Shown: positions 35,261-44,692, numbered from the stretch's first letter. The stretch: 64,000 bases of DNA from Pseudoduganella violaceinigra DSM 15887 (GCF_000425385.1 NZ_AUDI01000022.1:1-64000); one strand, 5' to 3'. Notes: a model not told the origin generated them from the sequence alone. Numbers and translations: made by a program.

Positions 35261-35940
35261 TCCTCTTCCTCGCCATCGTCCAGCGGCTGGCGATCCAGTG
35301 CCGGTGTTTCGCCGGCGGCCATCGCGTCATACAGCGCCGTCAGCGCGACGATTTCCTCGGCGGTGAACAGCAGTTTCAGCGTCGGGGAAATCTCGAAACG
35401 GTCTTCGCTGGCGCGTATCTTCTGCAGGATGTTGTGCTTCTTGATCTTTTCAATCGAAGCGGAAATGCGTTTGGTGAAGCCGGCGCGGTCGGTGCTGGCG
35501 GCCCGTTCGTAGAGAACCAGATTTTCCACGATCTCATCGCGCGCGACGACGGCGCGCTCGCCGTGTGCTTCGGCATGGGTCAGGCGCTGGCGCAGGAACA
35601 GCAGCAGGACGGAGTCGATGAAGGTCAGCTGGGCGCGCCGCAGCAGGATCGGCACGTCGAGTTCGCCCGCATCCACCTGGCGCGTGAAGGCGACCTGCAT
35701 GTCGCGGTCGATCACCAGGTCCAGGAACAGGTCGTGAAGACGGCGCTGGAGTACGGCCTCGTCGCGCAGCAGCACCGGCCACAACTTGGCATGGCGGCGC
35801 CCCTCCAGCGAAGGGCCGGACAGCAGCTGCACCAGCACGCGCCGGGTATCCAGCGGCAGCTCGCCCGTATCGTTGAGGAATAGCGCGCTCGGCGGAGGTG
35901 CCGCCTCAGCTTGCAACGCCGCCTGCTCTGGCAAGTCCAT
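35257..35940 (-). CDS. jetB: Wadjet subunit JetB (DUF4194, kite-like)
   Basis: 227 residues from MDLPEQAAL; an AAGGA stretch lies upstream, and the longer frame to 35994 has no better start. The DUF4194 domain includes VLLRDEAVLQRRLHDLFLDLVID and a winged-helix-like region around KRISASIEKIKKHNIL. In type I Wadjet it is the MukE-like kite subunit bridging JetA and JetC. It overlaps jetA by 35 bases upstream and jetC by 4 downstream. The acidic C-terminus ends DDGEEEE. Confidence 0.93.
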   Translation of the reverse strand: MDLPEQAALQAEAAPPPSALFLNDTGELPLDTRRVLVQLLSGPSLEGRRHAKLWPVLLRDEAVLQRRLHDLFLDLVIDRDMQVAFTRQVDAGELDVPILLRRAQLTFIDSVLLLFLRQRLTHAEAHGERAVVARDEIVENLVLYERAASTDRAGFTKRISASIEKIKKHNILQKIRASEDRFEISPTLKLLFTAEEIVALTALYDAMAAGETPALDRQPLDDGEEEE

Positions 35941-37387
35941 CCTGTTGGTCCTTGAAGAAGTAGATAGCCTGTATTGTAGCCTTGCGCTGCACATTGTCGC
36001 CGCCCAGCCAGGACACGGTTTCGCTGGATGGCGCGACCATGCCGTAGCGGCTGCCCAGCGACAGCAGGCCGATCACGCTGCCCAGGCCCTGGGCGGCAGG
36101 GAAGGCCGCCAGCACGTCCGCAATAGTGGCCTGCGTGTGCGTGGCGAGCACCGCCTGCACATTGGCGGCCAGGGTGCGGAAGTCGATCTCCGACTGCGCG
36201 ACCAGTTCACCGATGGACGCCAGGTCGATCGGTGCCGCCGCGCCTTCCTCCATCTTGCGAGGCAAGGCTTGCAGGGCCGGGTCGTGCAACTGCCATTGGG
36301 ACAGCGACGATAGTTTGCTGCTGGTGAGCGCCAGGGTGTAATTCAGCGTGTCGGTCGCCTTGACTTCCTCCTTCAGCGCCAGGGCCGAGCGCTGGGCCGC
36401 GCGCAGCAATTGGGTCAGGCGGCGCTGTTCCATGAATTCGCGGCTTTGCACAAAATGCTTCAGGCTGCGGGCGAACGATTGCAGCACCTCGTGCACGATG
36501 CCGCCTTGCTCCAGCAGGGTGCGGGTCAGGTGTAGCAGGAATTTTCGTTCCGCCGGCGCCAGCGCCGCCATGAATTCGCGCGACATCAGTTGGTCCAGCG
36601 CTTCTTCCAGTGTGGCCGATTGCACCGGGTCGGTCAGCAGGCGCCAGAAGGCGGAGAAAGTGCGGCCCGCCTCGCTCTCCCCGATCAGGTCGATGCCCGC
36701 GAAGAGGGAGTCCAGCACTTCGCCGCGACTGCCATCGTTATCCATGATGCGTTCGCGCAGTTCGCGGTTCAGCTGCTCGAACTGGTCGCGCACGCGGCGG
36801 AAATCGCCGGCCAGGTTATCGGCCAGGGCGATGATCTCGCGCGTGCGCTCCAATGCGGCGGCTTCCGGCAGCACCTGGACCTTGCCATGTTCGATGGCCG
36901 CGATTTCGCGCTCAATGCGCTCCTGCTCTGCGCGCAACCTGGCGATGCGGCGGGCCTTGTCGGCATCGGTATCGTCGGACAGTTTGGACAGGGCGTCGAT
37001 CACCAGGCCCAGACGGCTTTCCGTCGCCGCGCTGTGGGGCTTGGCCAGGCCGGAGACGAAGCGGATCGCCTCCACCGTGGAAGTGGCCAGCTCGTACTCT
37101 TCCTCCTTCGAGCCGGGCGGGAACCGGCGTTCGAGATAACCGTCCGCCAGCCAGCCTGCGGCATATTGCTGCGCGGTCTGCGGCCAATCCTCGCCCAGGT
37201 TGCGCAGACGCTCAAGCTCGCGCTCAAGGCGCTCGTGCAGGATGGATGCCGGCAGGCTGCGTTCGCCCTCGTACAGGTGGGCTTGCAGCAATGCCAGAAC
37301 GGTCGGACCGTTGGCCGCCGCCAGCAGTCGCCATAGGGGCTGCTGGCGCATTTTCCGGTATGTGGCGAGGGATTTGTCCGGCTTCAT
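35906..37387 (-). CDS. jetA: Wadjet kleisin subunit JetA (DUF3375)
   Basis: 493 residues, DUF3375. The N-terminal winged-helix region (SLATYRKMRQQPLWRLLAAANGPTVLALL) leads into long helices (~150-230), matching the MukF-like kleisin role. It is the first gene of jetABCD, with start codon 37387 and a TATAAT -10 box at 37431-37426, about 40 bases upstream. All four genes overlap, so the complex is probably made stoichiometrically. Confidence 0.94.
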   Translation of the reverse strand: MKPDKSLATYRKMRQQPLWRLLAAANGPTVLALLQAHLYEGERSLPASILHERLERELERLRNLGEDWPQTAQQYAAGWLADGYLERRFPPGSKEEEYELATSTVEAIRFVSGLAKPHSAATESRLGLVIDALSKLSDDTDADKARRIARLRAEQERIEREIAAIEHGKVQVLPEAAALERTREIIALADNLAGDFRRVRDQFEQLNRELRERIMDNDGSRGEVLDSLFAGIDLIGESEAGRTFSAFWRLLTDPVQSATLEEALDQLMSREFMAALAPAERKFLLHLTRTLLEQGGIVHEVLQSFARSLKHFVQSREFMEQRRLTQLLRAAQRSALALKEEVKATDTLNYTLALTSSKLSSLSQWQLHDPALQALPRKMEEGAAAPIDLASIGELVAQSEIDFRTLAANVQAVLATHTQATIADVLAAFPAAQGLGSVIGLLSLGSRYGMVAPSSETVSWLGGDNVQRKATIQAIYFFKDQQDGLARAGGVAS

Positions 37388-37425
37388 GGTAGTGGCTCAG
37401 TAAGCGCCATTTTGAAGTAATGCGC

Positions 37426-37448
37426 ATTATAGCGCCGGGGCGCGCTAT
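37426..37448 (-). promoter_or_regulatory. jetABCD promoter with overlapping inverted repeat
   Basis: A perfect -10 box TATAAT (37431-37426 on the minus strand) lies ~40 bases before jetA. ATAGCGC (37429-37435) and GCGCTAT (37442-37448) form an inverted repeat covering part of the -10 and the spacer. No good -35 is seen at 16-18 bp (TTGATA lies 14 bp away). The repeat is well placed for a repressor. Confidence 0.5.
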
Positions 37449-37502
37449 CAATACGGGAATGGTAGGATGCTGGACTCGACCAGACGAACGGAATGCGTCC
37501 CC

Positions 37503-38684
37503 ATGAGCGAATACCAATACTACGAATTTGCCGCATTGGATCAACCGCTGACCAAAGCGCAGCAGGCGGAATTGCGCGCCTGCTCAAGCCGCGCAGAAAT
37601 TACCACCGGTAGCTTCGTCAACGAATATCACTGGGGCGACCTGAAAGCCGATCCCTTTGAGTGGATGGAGGATTACTTTGACGCCCATGTGTATTCCTCC
37701 AATTTCGGCTATTGCCGCCTGATGCTCCGCTTACCCAAGGATGCTCTCTCCGCCAGCGATGCCGCAGCTACCGCGGGTGGTCCGGCACGGCGCGGCCGAT
37801 ATGGTGGCGACGCATTTTCCATCCACTCCGGCCGCAAGCACTGGATCCTCGACTGGAGCTTCAACGGCGAAGGCGACGAGGACGAACGCTTTTATACGGA
37901 ATCGGACGGTGCGGGGTGGATGGCGCGCCTGGCGCCGTTGCGAGACGAACTGTTACGTGGCGACCAGCGGCCGCTCTACCTGGGTTGGCTGGCCCGGCTG
38001 TGCAGCTGCGAGCTGGATGACGATGCTCTGGAGCCGCCAGTGCCGCCCGGCCTGGATGATCTGACTCCAGCCCAATTGGCGCTGGCCGAATTCCTGCTGC
38101 TGGACCCGGATTTGTTGGCGGTGGCGCAGGCCGCCAGCCCGGTGCCGGCGACCACCAGCCGGACGGATGCCGAAATGGACGAGTGGATATCCAGCTTGCC
38201 GCCGGCCCAGTTGCGCGATACCGCGCGGAGTTTGCTGGCCGGCGATGGGTTACGGGTGGAGCGCAGCCTGCGCGGGCAATACCTTGCCTGGCTGCGCGAG
38301 CGCCGCCCTGCCCGTACACCACAGCATGTGCGGCGTACCGTTGCGCAGATCGAAGCGGCCAGGCCGGCAGTGGAGCAAGCGCGCGTTGAGCGTGAGCGCG
38401 TGGAACAGCAGGCGATCGACGCCCGGCGCCAGGCTGAACGCGCACGTTCGCTATCCGAGCTGGCGGGCCGGGCCAATAGTGTGTGGAAGGACATTGATCT
38501 CAACCTCCAGGCCGGCTCGGGCGCCGCCTATGAACGCGCCCAGCGGTCGGTGGTGGAACTGGCGCAAGCGCTCAATGCCGCTGGCCGCGAGGCTGAATTC
38601 CGGCGCGGGCTGGTGAAACTGCTTTCGACGCACGGGCATCGCAAGGCCTGGATTGAGCGGCTGCACAAGGCCGGCCTGATGTGA
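37503..38684 (+). CDS. Conserved unknown protein divergent from Wadjet
   Basis: 393 residues from MSEYQYYEFAALDQPLT; an upstream in-frame ATG at 37467 is less likely. The N-terminal ~150 residues form a Trp/Tyr/Asp-rich domain (FVNEYHWGDLKADPFEWMEDYFDAH). The C-terminal half has a highly charged helical or coiled-coil region (~285-325, EQARVERERVEQQAIDARRQAERARS). No signal peptide or catalytic motif is recognised. I believe similar proteins are widespread with unknown function. It shares a 115-bp divergent promoter region with jetA, so a role linked to Wadjet is possible but unproven. Confidence 0.75.
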   Translation: MSEYQYYEFAALDQPLTKAQQAELRACSSRAEITTGSFVNEYHWGDLKADPFEWMEDYFDAHVYSSNFGYCRLMLRLPKDALSASDAAATAGGPARRGRYGGDAFSIHSGRKHWILDWSFNGEGDEDERFYTESDGAGWMARLAPLRDELLRGDQRPLYLGWLARLCSCELDDDALEPPVPPGLDDLTPAQLALAEFLLLDPDLLAVAQAASPVPATTSRTDAEMDEWISSLPPAQLRDTARSLLAGDGLRVERSLRGQYLAWLRERRPARTPQHVRRTVAQIEAARPAVEQARVERERVEQQAIDARRQAERARSLSELAGRANSVWKDIDLNLQAGSGAAYERAQRSVVELAQALNAAGREAEFRRGLVKLLSTHGHRKAWIERLHKAGLM

Positions 38685-38723
38685 CTGGCCATCGGTAATC
38701 CGTGACGCCGCGAGGGTTAGCTG

Positions 38724-39098
38724 CTATTCCTGCGCACCCCAGTCTTCGATCTCGAATTCCTCGTTCGCCAGGTCCCAGACCATGGACGAGAAATGGACGT
38801 CAAACCACTCATGCAGAAGTTTTCTGCTGCGTCCTTGCGGCCACATCGACTCGTCGGTAAACCAGTCCATGAGATAGTTCTCGAAGCATGCTCGCCAGTT
38901 TTGGTTGACCCAACGTAATGCATCTTCGTGCGTTTCCATGGACTGCGAAACCAGGAAAAGTTCGGGTTCTTTGCGTAGACCTTCAAGCGTAATCGCCAAT
39001 GGATTGGGATCGACCTGCAGAATCCAATCGAGAACCGGCTGCTTGGGCAACAGGAAAATAGCGGCGCGGTTCAATGAGTATCGTTGTTCGACTTCCAT
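38724..39098 (-). CDS. Small conserved hypothetical protein
   Basis: 124 residues, acidic, start at 39098 (MEVEQRYSLNRAAIFLLPKQP). The pattern KQPVLDWIL, then ETHEDALRWVNQNW and FENYLMDWFTDESMWP, looks like a compact helical cytoplasmic domain. No membrane segment or catalytic motif is seen. It lies between the 37503 gene (convergent) and vgrG2. Not recognised by function. Confidence 0.7.
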   Translation of the reverse strand: MEVEQRYSLNRAAIFLLPKQPVLDWILQVDPNPLAITLEGLRKEPELFLVSQSMETHEDALRWVNQNWRACFENYLMDWFTDESMWPQGRSRKLLHEWFDVHFSSMVWDLANEEFEIEDWGAQE

Positions 39099-39175
39099 GT
39101 CATTAGTATTTTTTAAGGCAACGCTCGATGATACTGCATCGGCCTAAGCCGAACCTATCTTCCCGGGATTTGCTT

Positions 39176-40299
39176 GAGATCAACGTCGGCGTTCCTTACG
39201 CGTGCAACCATGGGCACCTGCGTCAACCAGACGATGGGAGCCTCAAGTGGACAATGCACTGCTCAGCTTCTTCCGGCAAGACAAGGACCTGATCACAGAT
39301 AACCGTCCCTTGCGCCTGCGCCTTGCCCATCCGACCAAAATGCTGGAAGACGTGCTGCTGCCGCAACGCGTTCAGGGAAGCGAATCAATCTGCGGTAGCA
39401 TTGAGTACCGCATCCTGTGCGTATCCATCGATGCATTCATCCCGCTCAAAGAGCTGATTGCGTTGCCTGTGGCCGTTGATCTCGTCACCGACCGCGGCGA
39501 CTTGCGCAGCGTATGCGGCATTGTCACCGAAGCCCATGCCGGTGACAGCGACGGCGGGCTGGCCAGCTACCAGCTGGTTTTGCGCGATGCGCTTTCGATC
39601 ATGGAAAAGCGCAATAACACCCGCGTGTTCCGCAATAAGAACGAAGTGGAAATTGTGCAGGTAATCCTGGATGAATGGCGGCAGACTAACCCCATTATTG
39701 GAACCTGCTTTCGTTATGAGACGGATGAATCGTTCAGGATCAGCAGCTATCCACAGCGCGAATTCACCATGCAATACAACGAATCGGATGCCGCCTTTGT
39801 CCGGCGACTGTTGAAGCGCCGGGGTATTGCCTGGTACTTCCGCGCCGACCAGTCCAACTGGCCCTCGCATACGATGGTCTTGTTCGATAACTCGGACACG
39901 CTTGCGCCCAATGCCGCAGGTGTGGTGCGCTATCACCGCGATGCGGCCACCGAAGAGCGCGACGCCATCACTTCCTGGTGCGCCGTCCGCACGCTGCAAC
40001 CGGGAAGCGTATCGCGCTTCAGCTGGAACTACAAGAATCCCGTCGACACGGAATTCATGACCGCCAAGGCGGCTGGCCGTGCGGATCAGGGGGAAAGTGG
40101 CGATCAGATGTCGGCGACTATTGACGACTACATGATCCTTTCGCCGCATGCAGGCGACAACCACGATGACCTTTGCCAGTTAGGCCAGCTCGCCATGAAG
40201 CGCCACGACCTGGACTCCAAATGCTTCCATGGTGAAGGCAGTGTGCGCGATTTCTGTGTCGGTGAGTACTTTGAGCTTGAGGGGCATCCGGAGATCGAT
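39176..40299 (+). repeat. Long direct repeat, copy B (5' vgrG2 and upstream DNA)
   Basis: Collinear with 23357-24480 at an offset of 15,819 bp. The upstream 71 bases and the first ~200 coding bases differ at few positions. The third vgrG (56771) is a more diverged relative of the same segment. The right limit is approximate. Confidence 0.8.
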
Positions 40300-41967
40300 G
40301 GACATGCAGATGGCGAGCGAGAATTCGTCATCACGGCCTTGCAGATTTCAGCTTCGAATAATCTGCCAAAGGAGCTAACGGAGCGATTTTGGCGCCTGCT
40401 TTCACGCAGCCGATGGGTTGATGAGCAAGGCCACGAATCTCTAGCGACGAACGTCAAGATCGGGTTCACTACAGTTCGTCGAGGCATTCCAATCGTCCCG
40501 GCTTACGATGCAAGGGGCGACCTCCCCAATATTCCCATGCAAAGCGCAGTCGTAGTCGGACCTGAGGGCGAGGAGGTCTACTGCGATGAGCTTGGCCGCG
40601 TAAAGGTTCGATTTCGCTTTACGCGTTCGATAGACCATGTTCATGCCCAGGGTGCCGGTTCCGCTAACAGTGATATGGATTCGGCATGGGTGCGAGTAGC
40701 CAGCAGTTGGGCTGGCGGTGAGCATGGAAGCGCCAGCCAATTTGGAAGTCTGAGCCTTCCGCGTCGCGGCAGCGAAGTTTTGGTGGCGTTCTTAAATGGT
40801 GATCCTGACAAGCCTGTAGTCGTCGGACAAGTCTATAACGAGTGTGGCCGGCCACCTTCGCTTAGTGTTGGCGCAGGCCTGCCGGGAAATCGGTGGGTCT
40901 CAGGTATCAAAAGCAAAGAAATTGGTGGAGGCCGATCCAATCGGCTCCGGCTTGACGATACGCCCGGCGAAATCAGTGTTCAACTTGCGTCGGATCACGC
41001 GGGGGCGCAGCTGAACCTTGGCTACTTGACAGGGGAGCGAGCAGATGGGAAAGCGAATCCGCGCGGCGAAGGCGCGGAGCTGAGAAGCACAGAGAGCATC
41101 GCACTGAGAGGACGAAAAGGAGTCTTGATAACGACAGGGGAGGATAGCGACCGCAGGACTTTGGACCGCAAAGAAATGACAGGACTTCTTGAGACGTTAA
41201 GCGGTCTCTGCGAACAACTTACATCGTTGGCCAAATCCCACAACCTTGACAATGACGATGACTCGGAATTGCGCGAGCTGATAAAAGACCTTCAACAATG
41301 GGATAGCAGCGACACGGAAAAGAGTCTGGTCGCGTTAAGCGGCGAAGATGGAATTGCGCTAAGCAGCGGGAAATCGGTTGCAATTGGCGCCCAGGCCGAA
41401 GTTGATTTCATGAGCATGGGCGATACAAAGATCGCGTCGGGATCGTCAATCCTTATACGGGCTGTGAGTGGACTCAGCGTTCTGGCTCATAAGCTTGGTC
41501 TGAAGCTCATTGCCGCAAACGGAAACATTGTTATCCAGAGCCATAACGGTGACATTGAGTTGGCCTCGCCAGGCGCAGTGAAGATTTCAGCTGGTAAGAG
41601 CATTGAATTGCTGGCGCCAATGGTGAGGATTGGCGCTGATGGTGCTCAAGCGAATTTTGGATCTGGCTCTATTGTTGCGCAATCGAAGGGCGACCACGTA
41701 ATCAAGTCATCAAAGTTTGTGCACACAACTGGCGGAGGCGGCACCTTGGAAGAGATGAAGCTTCCATCGACGAAGATTGAGACGGATGAACGCGTGATCC
41801 TCTATCAAGCCCAGAACGGCCGCCCGGTCGTTGGACGAAAGTACAAGCTTGATCTTCCGGATGGCAGGTCTATCACGGGCGTAACCGACGAACATGGTCG
41901 AACAGAATTGGCGACGGCCGATGTGATAGGCGAACTACAGGTCAGAATTTATCCCGAAGATCGGTAG
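39247..41967 (+). CDS. vgrG: VgrG2 spike protein with DUF2345 and transthyretin-like tail
   Basis: 906 residues from the GTG that matches the vgrG1 and vgrG3 starts, preceded by GGGAG; an earlier in-frame start at 39202 is not conserved. Regions: gp27-like hub ~1-400, OB fold ~460-550, Vgr C-terminal region from ~570, DUF2345 beta-helix ~690-810 (ALSGEDGIALSSGKSVAIG, IELASPGAVKISAG), then an extra ~55 residues (QNGRPVVGRKYKLDLPDG, GVTDEHGRTEL). That tail resembles the transthyretin-like domains of other VgrGs that bind lipase cargo. The next gene is such a lipase. Confidence 0.93.
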   Translation: MDNALLSFFRQDKDLITDNRPLRLRLAHPTKMLEDVLLPQRVQGSESICGSIEYRILCVSIDAFIPLKELIALPVAVDLVTDRGDLRSVCGIVTEAHAGDSDGGLASYQLVLRDALSIMEKRNNTRVFRNKNEVEIVQVILDEWRQTNPIIGTCFRYETDESFRISSYPQREFTMQYNESDAAFVRRLLKRRGIAWYFRADQSNWPSHTMVLFDNSDTLAPNAAGVVRYHRDAATEERDAITSWCAVRTLQPGSVSRFSWNYKNPVDTEFMTAKAAGRADQGESGDQMSATIDDYMILSPHAGDNHDDLCQLGQLAMKRHDLDSKCFHGEGSVRDFCVGEYFELEGHPEIDGHADGEREFVITALQISASNNLPKELTERFWRLLSRSRWVDEQGHESLATNVKIGFTTVRRGIPIVPAYDARGDLPNIPMQSAVVVGPEGEEVYCDELGRVKVRFRFTRSIDHVHAQGAGSANSDMDSAWVRVASSWAGGEHGSASQFGSLSLPRRGSEVLVAFLNGDPDKPVVVGQVYNECGRPPSLSVGAGLPGNRWVSGIKSKEIGGGRSNRLRLDDTPGEISVQLASDHAGAQLNLGYLTGERADGKANPRGEGAELRSTESIALRGRKGVLITTGEDSDRRTLDRKEMTGLLETLSGLCEQLTSLAKSHNLDNDDDSELRELIKDLQQWDSSDTEKSLVALSGEDGIALSSGKSVAIGAQAEVDFMSMGDTKIASGSSILIRAVSGLSVLAHKLGLKLIAANGNIVIQSHNGDIELASPGAVKISAGKSIELLAPMVRIGADGAQANFGSGSIVAQSKGDHVIKSSKFVHTTGGGGTLEEMKLPSTKIETDERVILYQAQNGRPVVGRKYKLDLPDGRSITGVTDEHGRTELATADVIGELQVRIYPEDR

Positions 41968-41982
41968 GAGGCGGCGACGATT

Positions 41983-43635
41983 ATGGCAACGAATGCATCT
42001 AATGAACCTTCGCGGCCGATTCCATCTCGATCCGAAGAGGGAGGAACGGTCCGCGCAATCACCTATCTCACTCCCAAAACTTGTACGACGCGGGCGAGAG
42101 TAGCTGTGCCTCCAACCAAGGTAATCCCAGTGATAGTCGTGCCAGGCATCATGGGAAGTAATTTGCGAGCCAGAATGGACGGAAAGCCGAGGAACGAAAA
42201 GCTTAAACCTGGCGAAAGAGCGTGGCGTCCACCGAATGGCATATCTGCGGGTCTAAGCGAGGCAAAGGTTTGGAAGGCGAGGGATGGTGCGGCAAGGCAG
42301 CAAATCCTTAACGGACCTACGCTTGAAGTCGATAACACTGGCGAGATTGCAATTAAGGCCGATGGTGATGGGCGCGCAATTACAGTCGATTTGGCAAGGG
42401 AGCGAGGGTGGGGCGAGATCCACTCAGACAGCTATGGAGAGCTGCTCTCCACATTGCATATCTACCTGAATTCCACCTTTCGAGCCGTTTATAACCGCTG
42501 TGATGTGGCGGATCATTGGACGCATGTCAATTTGTTTGACCGGGCAAAGTGGGGTACTACACGCAACGGCGTTGCGGCGCCGTTAACAGATGAAGAGCTC
42601 GCGAGATTTGCTGAGTATCATTACCCGGTCTACGCGTGTGGCTATAACTGGCTTGAGTCCAATGAAATTTCAGCGAAGCGTCTTGAGGAGAGGATTGAAA
42701 ATATTATTGGATTCTGGGGGAAAGCAGGATGCAAATGCGATCAAGTTATCCTCGTTACTCATTCGATGGGAGGTTTGGTTGCACGCGCATGTGCCAAAAG
42801 AACTCCCTCAATGATAAAAGGAATCATTCATGGAGTTCTGCCGGCCTTGGGCGCCCCGGCATGCTACCGACGAATTGCATGTGGAACGGAAAGCTTTAGT
42901 CCGAGCAACGGAACGATAGAAAATAAAAAGGCGGAGGCGATTTCTGAAATAGCGGGTGCATCTGCTGCCGAAACCACCCCTGTAATGGCGGTCGCGGCTG
43001 GACCACTGGAATTGCTGCCAAATCATCTTTTTCCCAAGCCTTGGCTGTTTGCATCAGTTCGGAATGGGGAAGGTTCCTGGACGGATTTATTGGGTTTGCC
43101 AGAAGGGAATCCATACGAGCTTTACCGAGACGTAAATTCTTGGTATCGACTTTTCGATCTTTCGCTAGCTGATCCAATTAATCGTTATGGAGGTGCGATA
43201 GGACAACGTGTGGCCACTACTATTCGTATAGCTGAGAAATTTCACACTGAGATTCTAGGCGATTATTACCACCCCAACACGTTCGCCTTCTATTGTGACG
43301 ATCCAGCATTTCTTTCATACGGTAGCTGCAGATGGCTGTCGATATCGAGTAGCTCAAATTTGAGGAACTCCGATTTTCGTAAAGCGAGGTTCCTTGAGCA
43401 AGGACTGACCGGAGTACGTACGATTGAGTTCGCTGATGGGAGAACCGCAGCTTTAAAGATTGGATTGCAGGATGCCGCAGGAGACGGGACAGTGCCTGCA
43501 GCGTCCGGGTCTGGACCGGAAGCAAAAGTGAAATATTTGTTTCGAGTACGCGGTTTTGATCACCAAGGGAGTTACAACGCAGAATCAATGTTAAAGCTGA
43601 CATTGCATTTAATTGTTCGTCTGGTGACAGCCTGA
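41983..43635 (+). CDS. Probable T6SS lipase effector 2
   Basis: 550 residues, a homologue of the lipase at 25506 across its whole length. It has VVPGIMGSNL near residue 50, Ser 261 in THSMGGL, and GDGTVPA and GFDHQGSYN near the C-terminus, giving the same likely Ser-Asp-His triad. No signal peptide. It follows vgrG2 by 15 bases and is followed 7 bases later by an immunity gene. Delivery on the transthyretin-like tail of VgrG2 is plausible. The region is AT-richer than the surrounding chromosome. Confidence 0.86.
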   Translation: MATNASNEPSRPIPSRSEEGGTVRAITYLTPKTCTTRARVAVPPTKVIPVIVVPGIMGSNLRARMDGKPRNEKLKPGERAWRPPNGISAGLSEAKVWKARDGAARQQILNGPTLEVDNTGEIAIKADGDGRAITVDLARERGWGEIHSDSYGELLSTLHIYLNSTFRAVYNRCDVADHWTHVNLFDRAKWGTTRNGVAAPLTDEELARFAEYHYPVYACGYNWLESNEISAKRLEERIENIIGFWGKAGCKCDQVILVTHSMGGLVARACAKRTPSMIKGIIHGVLPALGAPACYRRIACGTESFSPSNGTIENKKAEAISEIAGASAAETTPVMAVAAGPLELLPNHLFPKPWLFASVRNGEGSWTDLLGLPEGNPYELYRDVNSWYRLFDLSLADPINRYGGAIGQRVATTIRIAEKFHTEILGDYYHPNTFAFYCDDPAFLSYGSCRWLSISSSSNLRNSDFRKARFLEQGLTGVRTIEFADGRTAALKIGLQDAAGDGTVPAASGSGPEAKVKYLFRVRGFDHQGSYNAESMLKLTLHLIVRLVTA

Positions 43636-43642
43636 GGAAAAT

Positions 43643-44692
43643 ATGAATATTCGCTTTCCGCTTTGGCGGCTTTTGGCATCGGCCGTGGTTATTATTCTTT
43701 TCGTTGGATGGACGAGCAGAGGAAAAGCCATGAAGAACGATATCGTGAAAATGCCAATGAAGACGGTTTGCGTCGGAAGATTCTTGATGGATATTCCGGT
43801 AGCGGCCGAGATTTCATTCGGTAGCGGGCGAATCGGTGGATGGGAGGTATCCAGGCCAATCAGCGAATCTGGTGACGAGTTTGAAAAACGCCTTGTCGAT
43901 CGAGAACATGAACTTCGGAATCAAAAGAATCAGCAAGATCAAACTAGCTTGGAGACCACTAAAACCATAGCGACGGAACAGGTTCTTGGCAAGGCTTTTA
44001 TGTTTGGGCGGACGCAGGACCATTATTTTCAAGATGGGCGGCGTGTCGACTCGCAGTCTGTATCTTTTGAGTCAATGATTCATTCATCAGGACGAAGCTT
44101 TGAACTATCGGCAGACTATCGAACTGAAGAAGATTTGCCGCCCCACGTGAAGGTGGCGAGTCAGTTTGAACGCTGGTCATTCAATCAATTGCCAACAAAG
44201 CCAGGCTTCTGTTTCGGCGATGCCTTTGTGACGGAGCCACTACCAATTGATGGCAACGAATATGTCATGATGTTCATTGGCATCGAGTCGCATCCAGACC
44301 TTGCTATTGCTATTAGCACGTGGGCCAATATTCAACTTGAGGCTCCTTTACTTGAACGTGACAGGAATAACACCGTTAAGCAAGCGTACGCGAGTCGCTT
44401 TAAAGACCTCGGCACCGGTCATCGAATGATTAATGGCATAAGCGGAGGGCAAACTGCGGACGAAGTCTCGGAGTTCAACGGCACCACTGGATTTAGCTTC
44501 CAGTGGGAGTCCGCCATGGAGAACAATAGTGTCAGGCGGCCGCGTATATTGCTGGAGTTCGATACGGGAAAGGGGCGGCCAGGGAAGCCAGTCAATTCAT
44601 CATTGTCGAAGACTGAAGCCTTGGCACTTTGGAACAAAATTTCTTCATCCATCCGTGATCGCCCCCAAGCCATCCCAGATACTGAAAAATGA
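43643..44692 (+). CDS. Tli4-like T6SS immunity protein 2
   Basis: 349 residues. The N-terminal hydrophobic anchor (LLASAVVIILFVGW) predicts a periplasmic domain. The motif TVCVGRFLMDIPV matches the first immunity protein, and the C-terminus LSKTEALALWNKISSSIRDRP is the same element found at the end of immunity 1 and VgrG1. It presumably neutralises lipase 2. Its stop meets the stop of the convergent PLP-fold enzyme gene. Confidence 0.8.
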   Translation: MNIRFPLWRLLASAVVIILFVGWTSRGKAMKNDIVKMPMKTVCVGRFLMDIPVAAEISFGSGRIGGWEVSRPISESGDEFEKRLVDREHELRNQKNQQDQTSLETTKTIATEQVLGKAFMFGRTQDHYFQDGRRVDSQSVSFESMIHSSGRSFELSADYRTEEDLPPHVKVASQFERWSFNQLPTKPGFCFGDAFVTEPLPIDGNEYVMMFIGIESHPDLAIAISTWANIQLEAPLLERDRNNTVKQAYASRFKDLGTGHRMINGISGGQTADEVSEFNGTTGFSFQWESAMENNSVRRPRILLEFDTGKGRPGKPVNSSLSKTEALALWNKISSSIRDRPQAIPDTEK

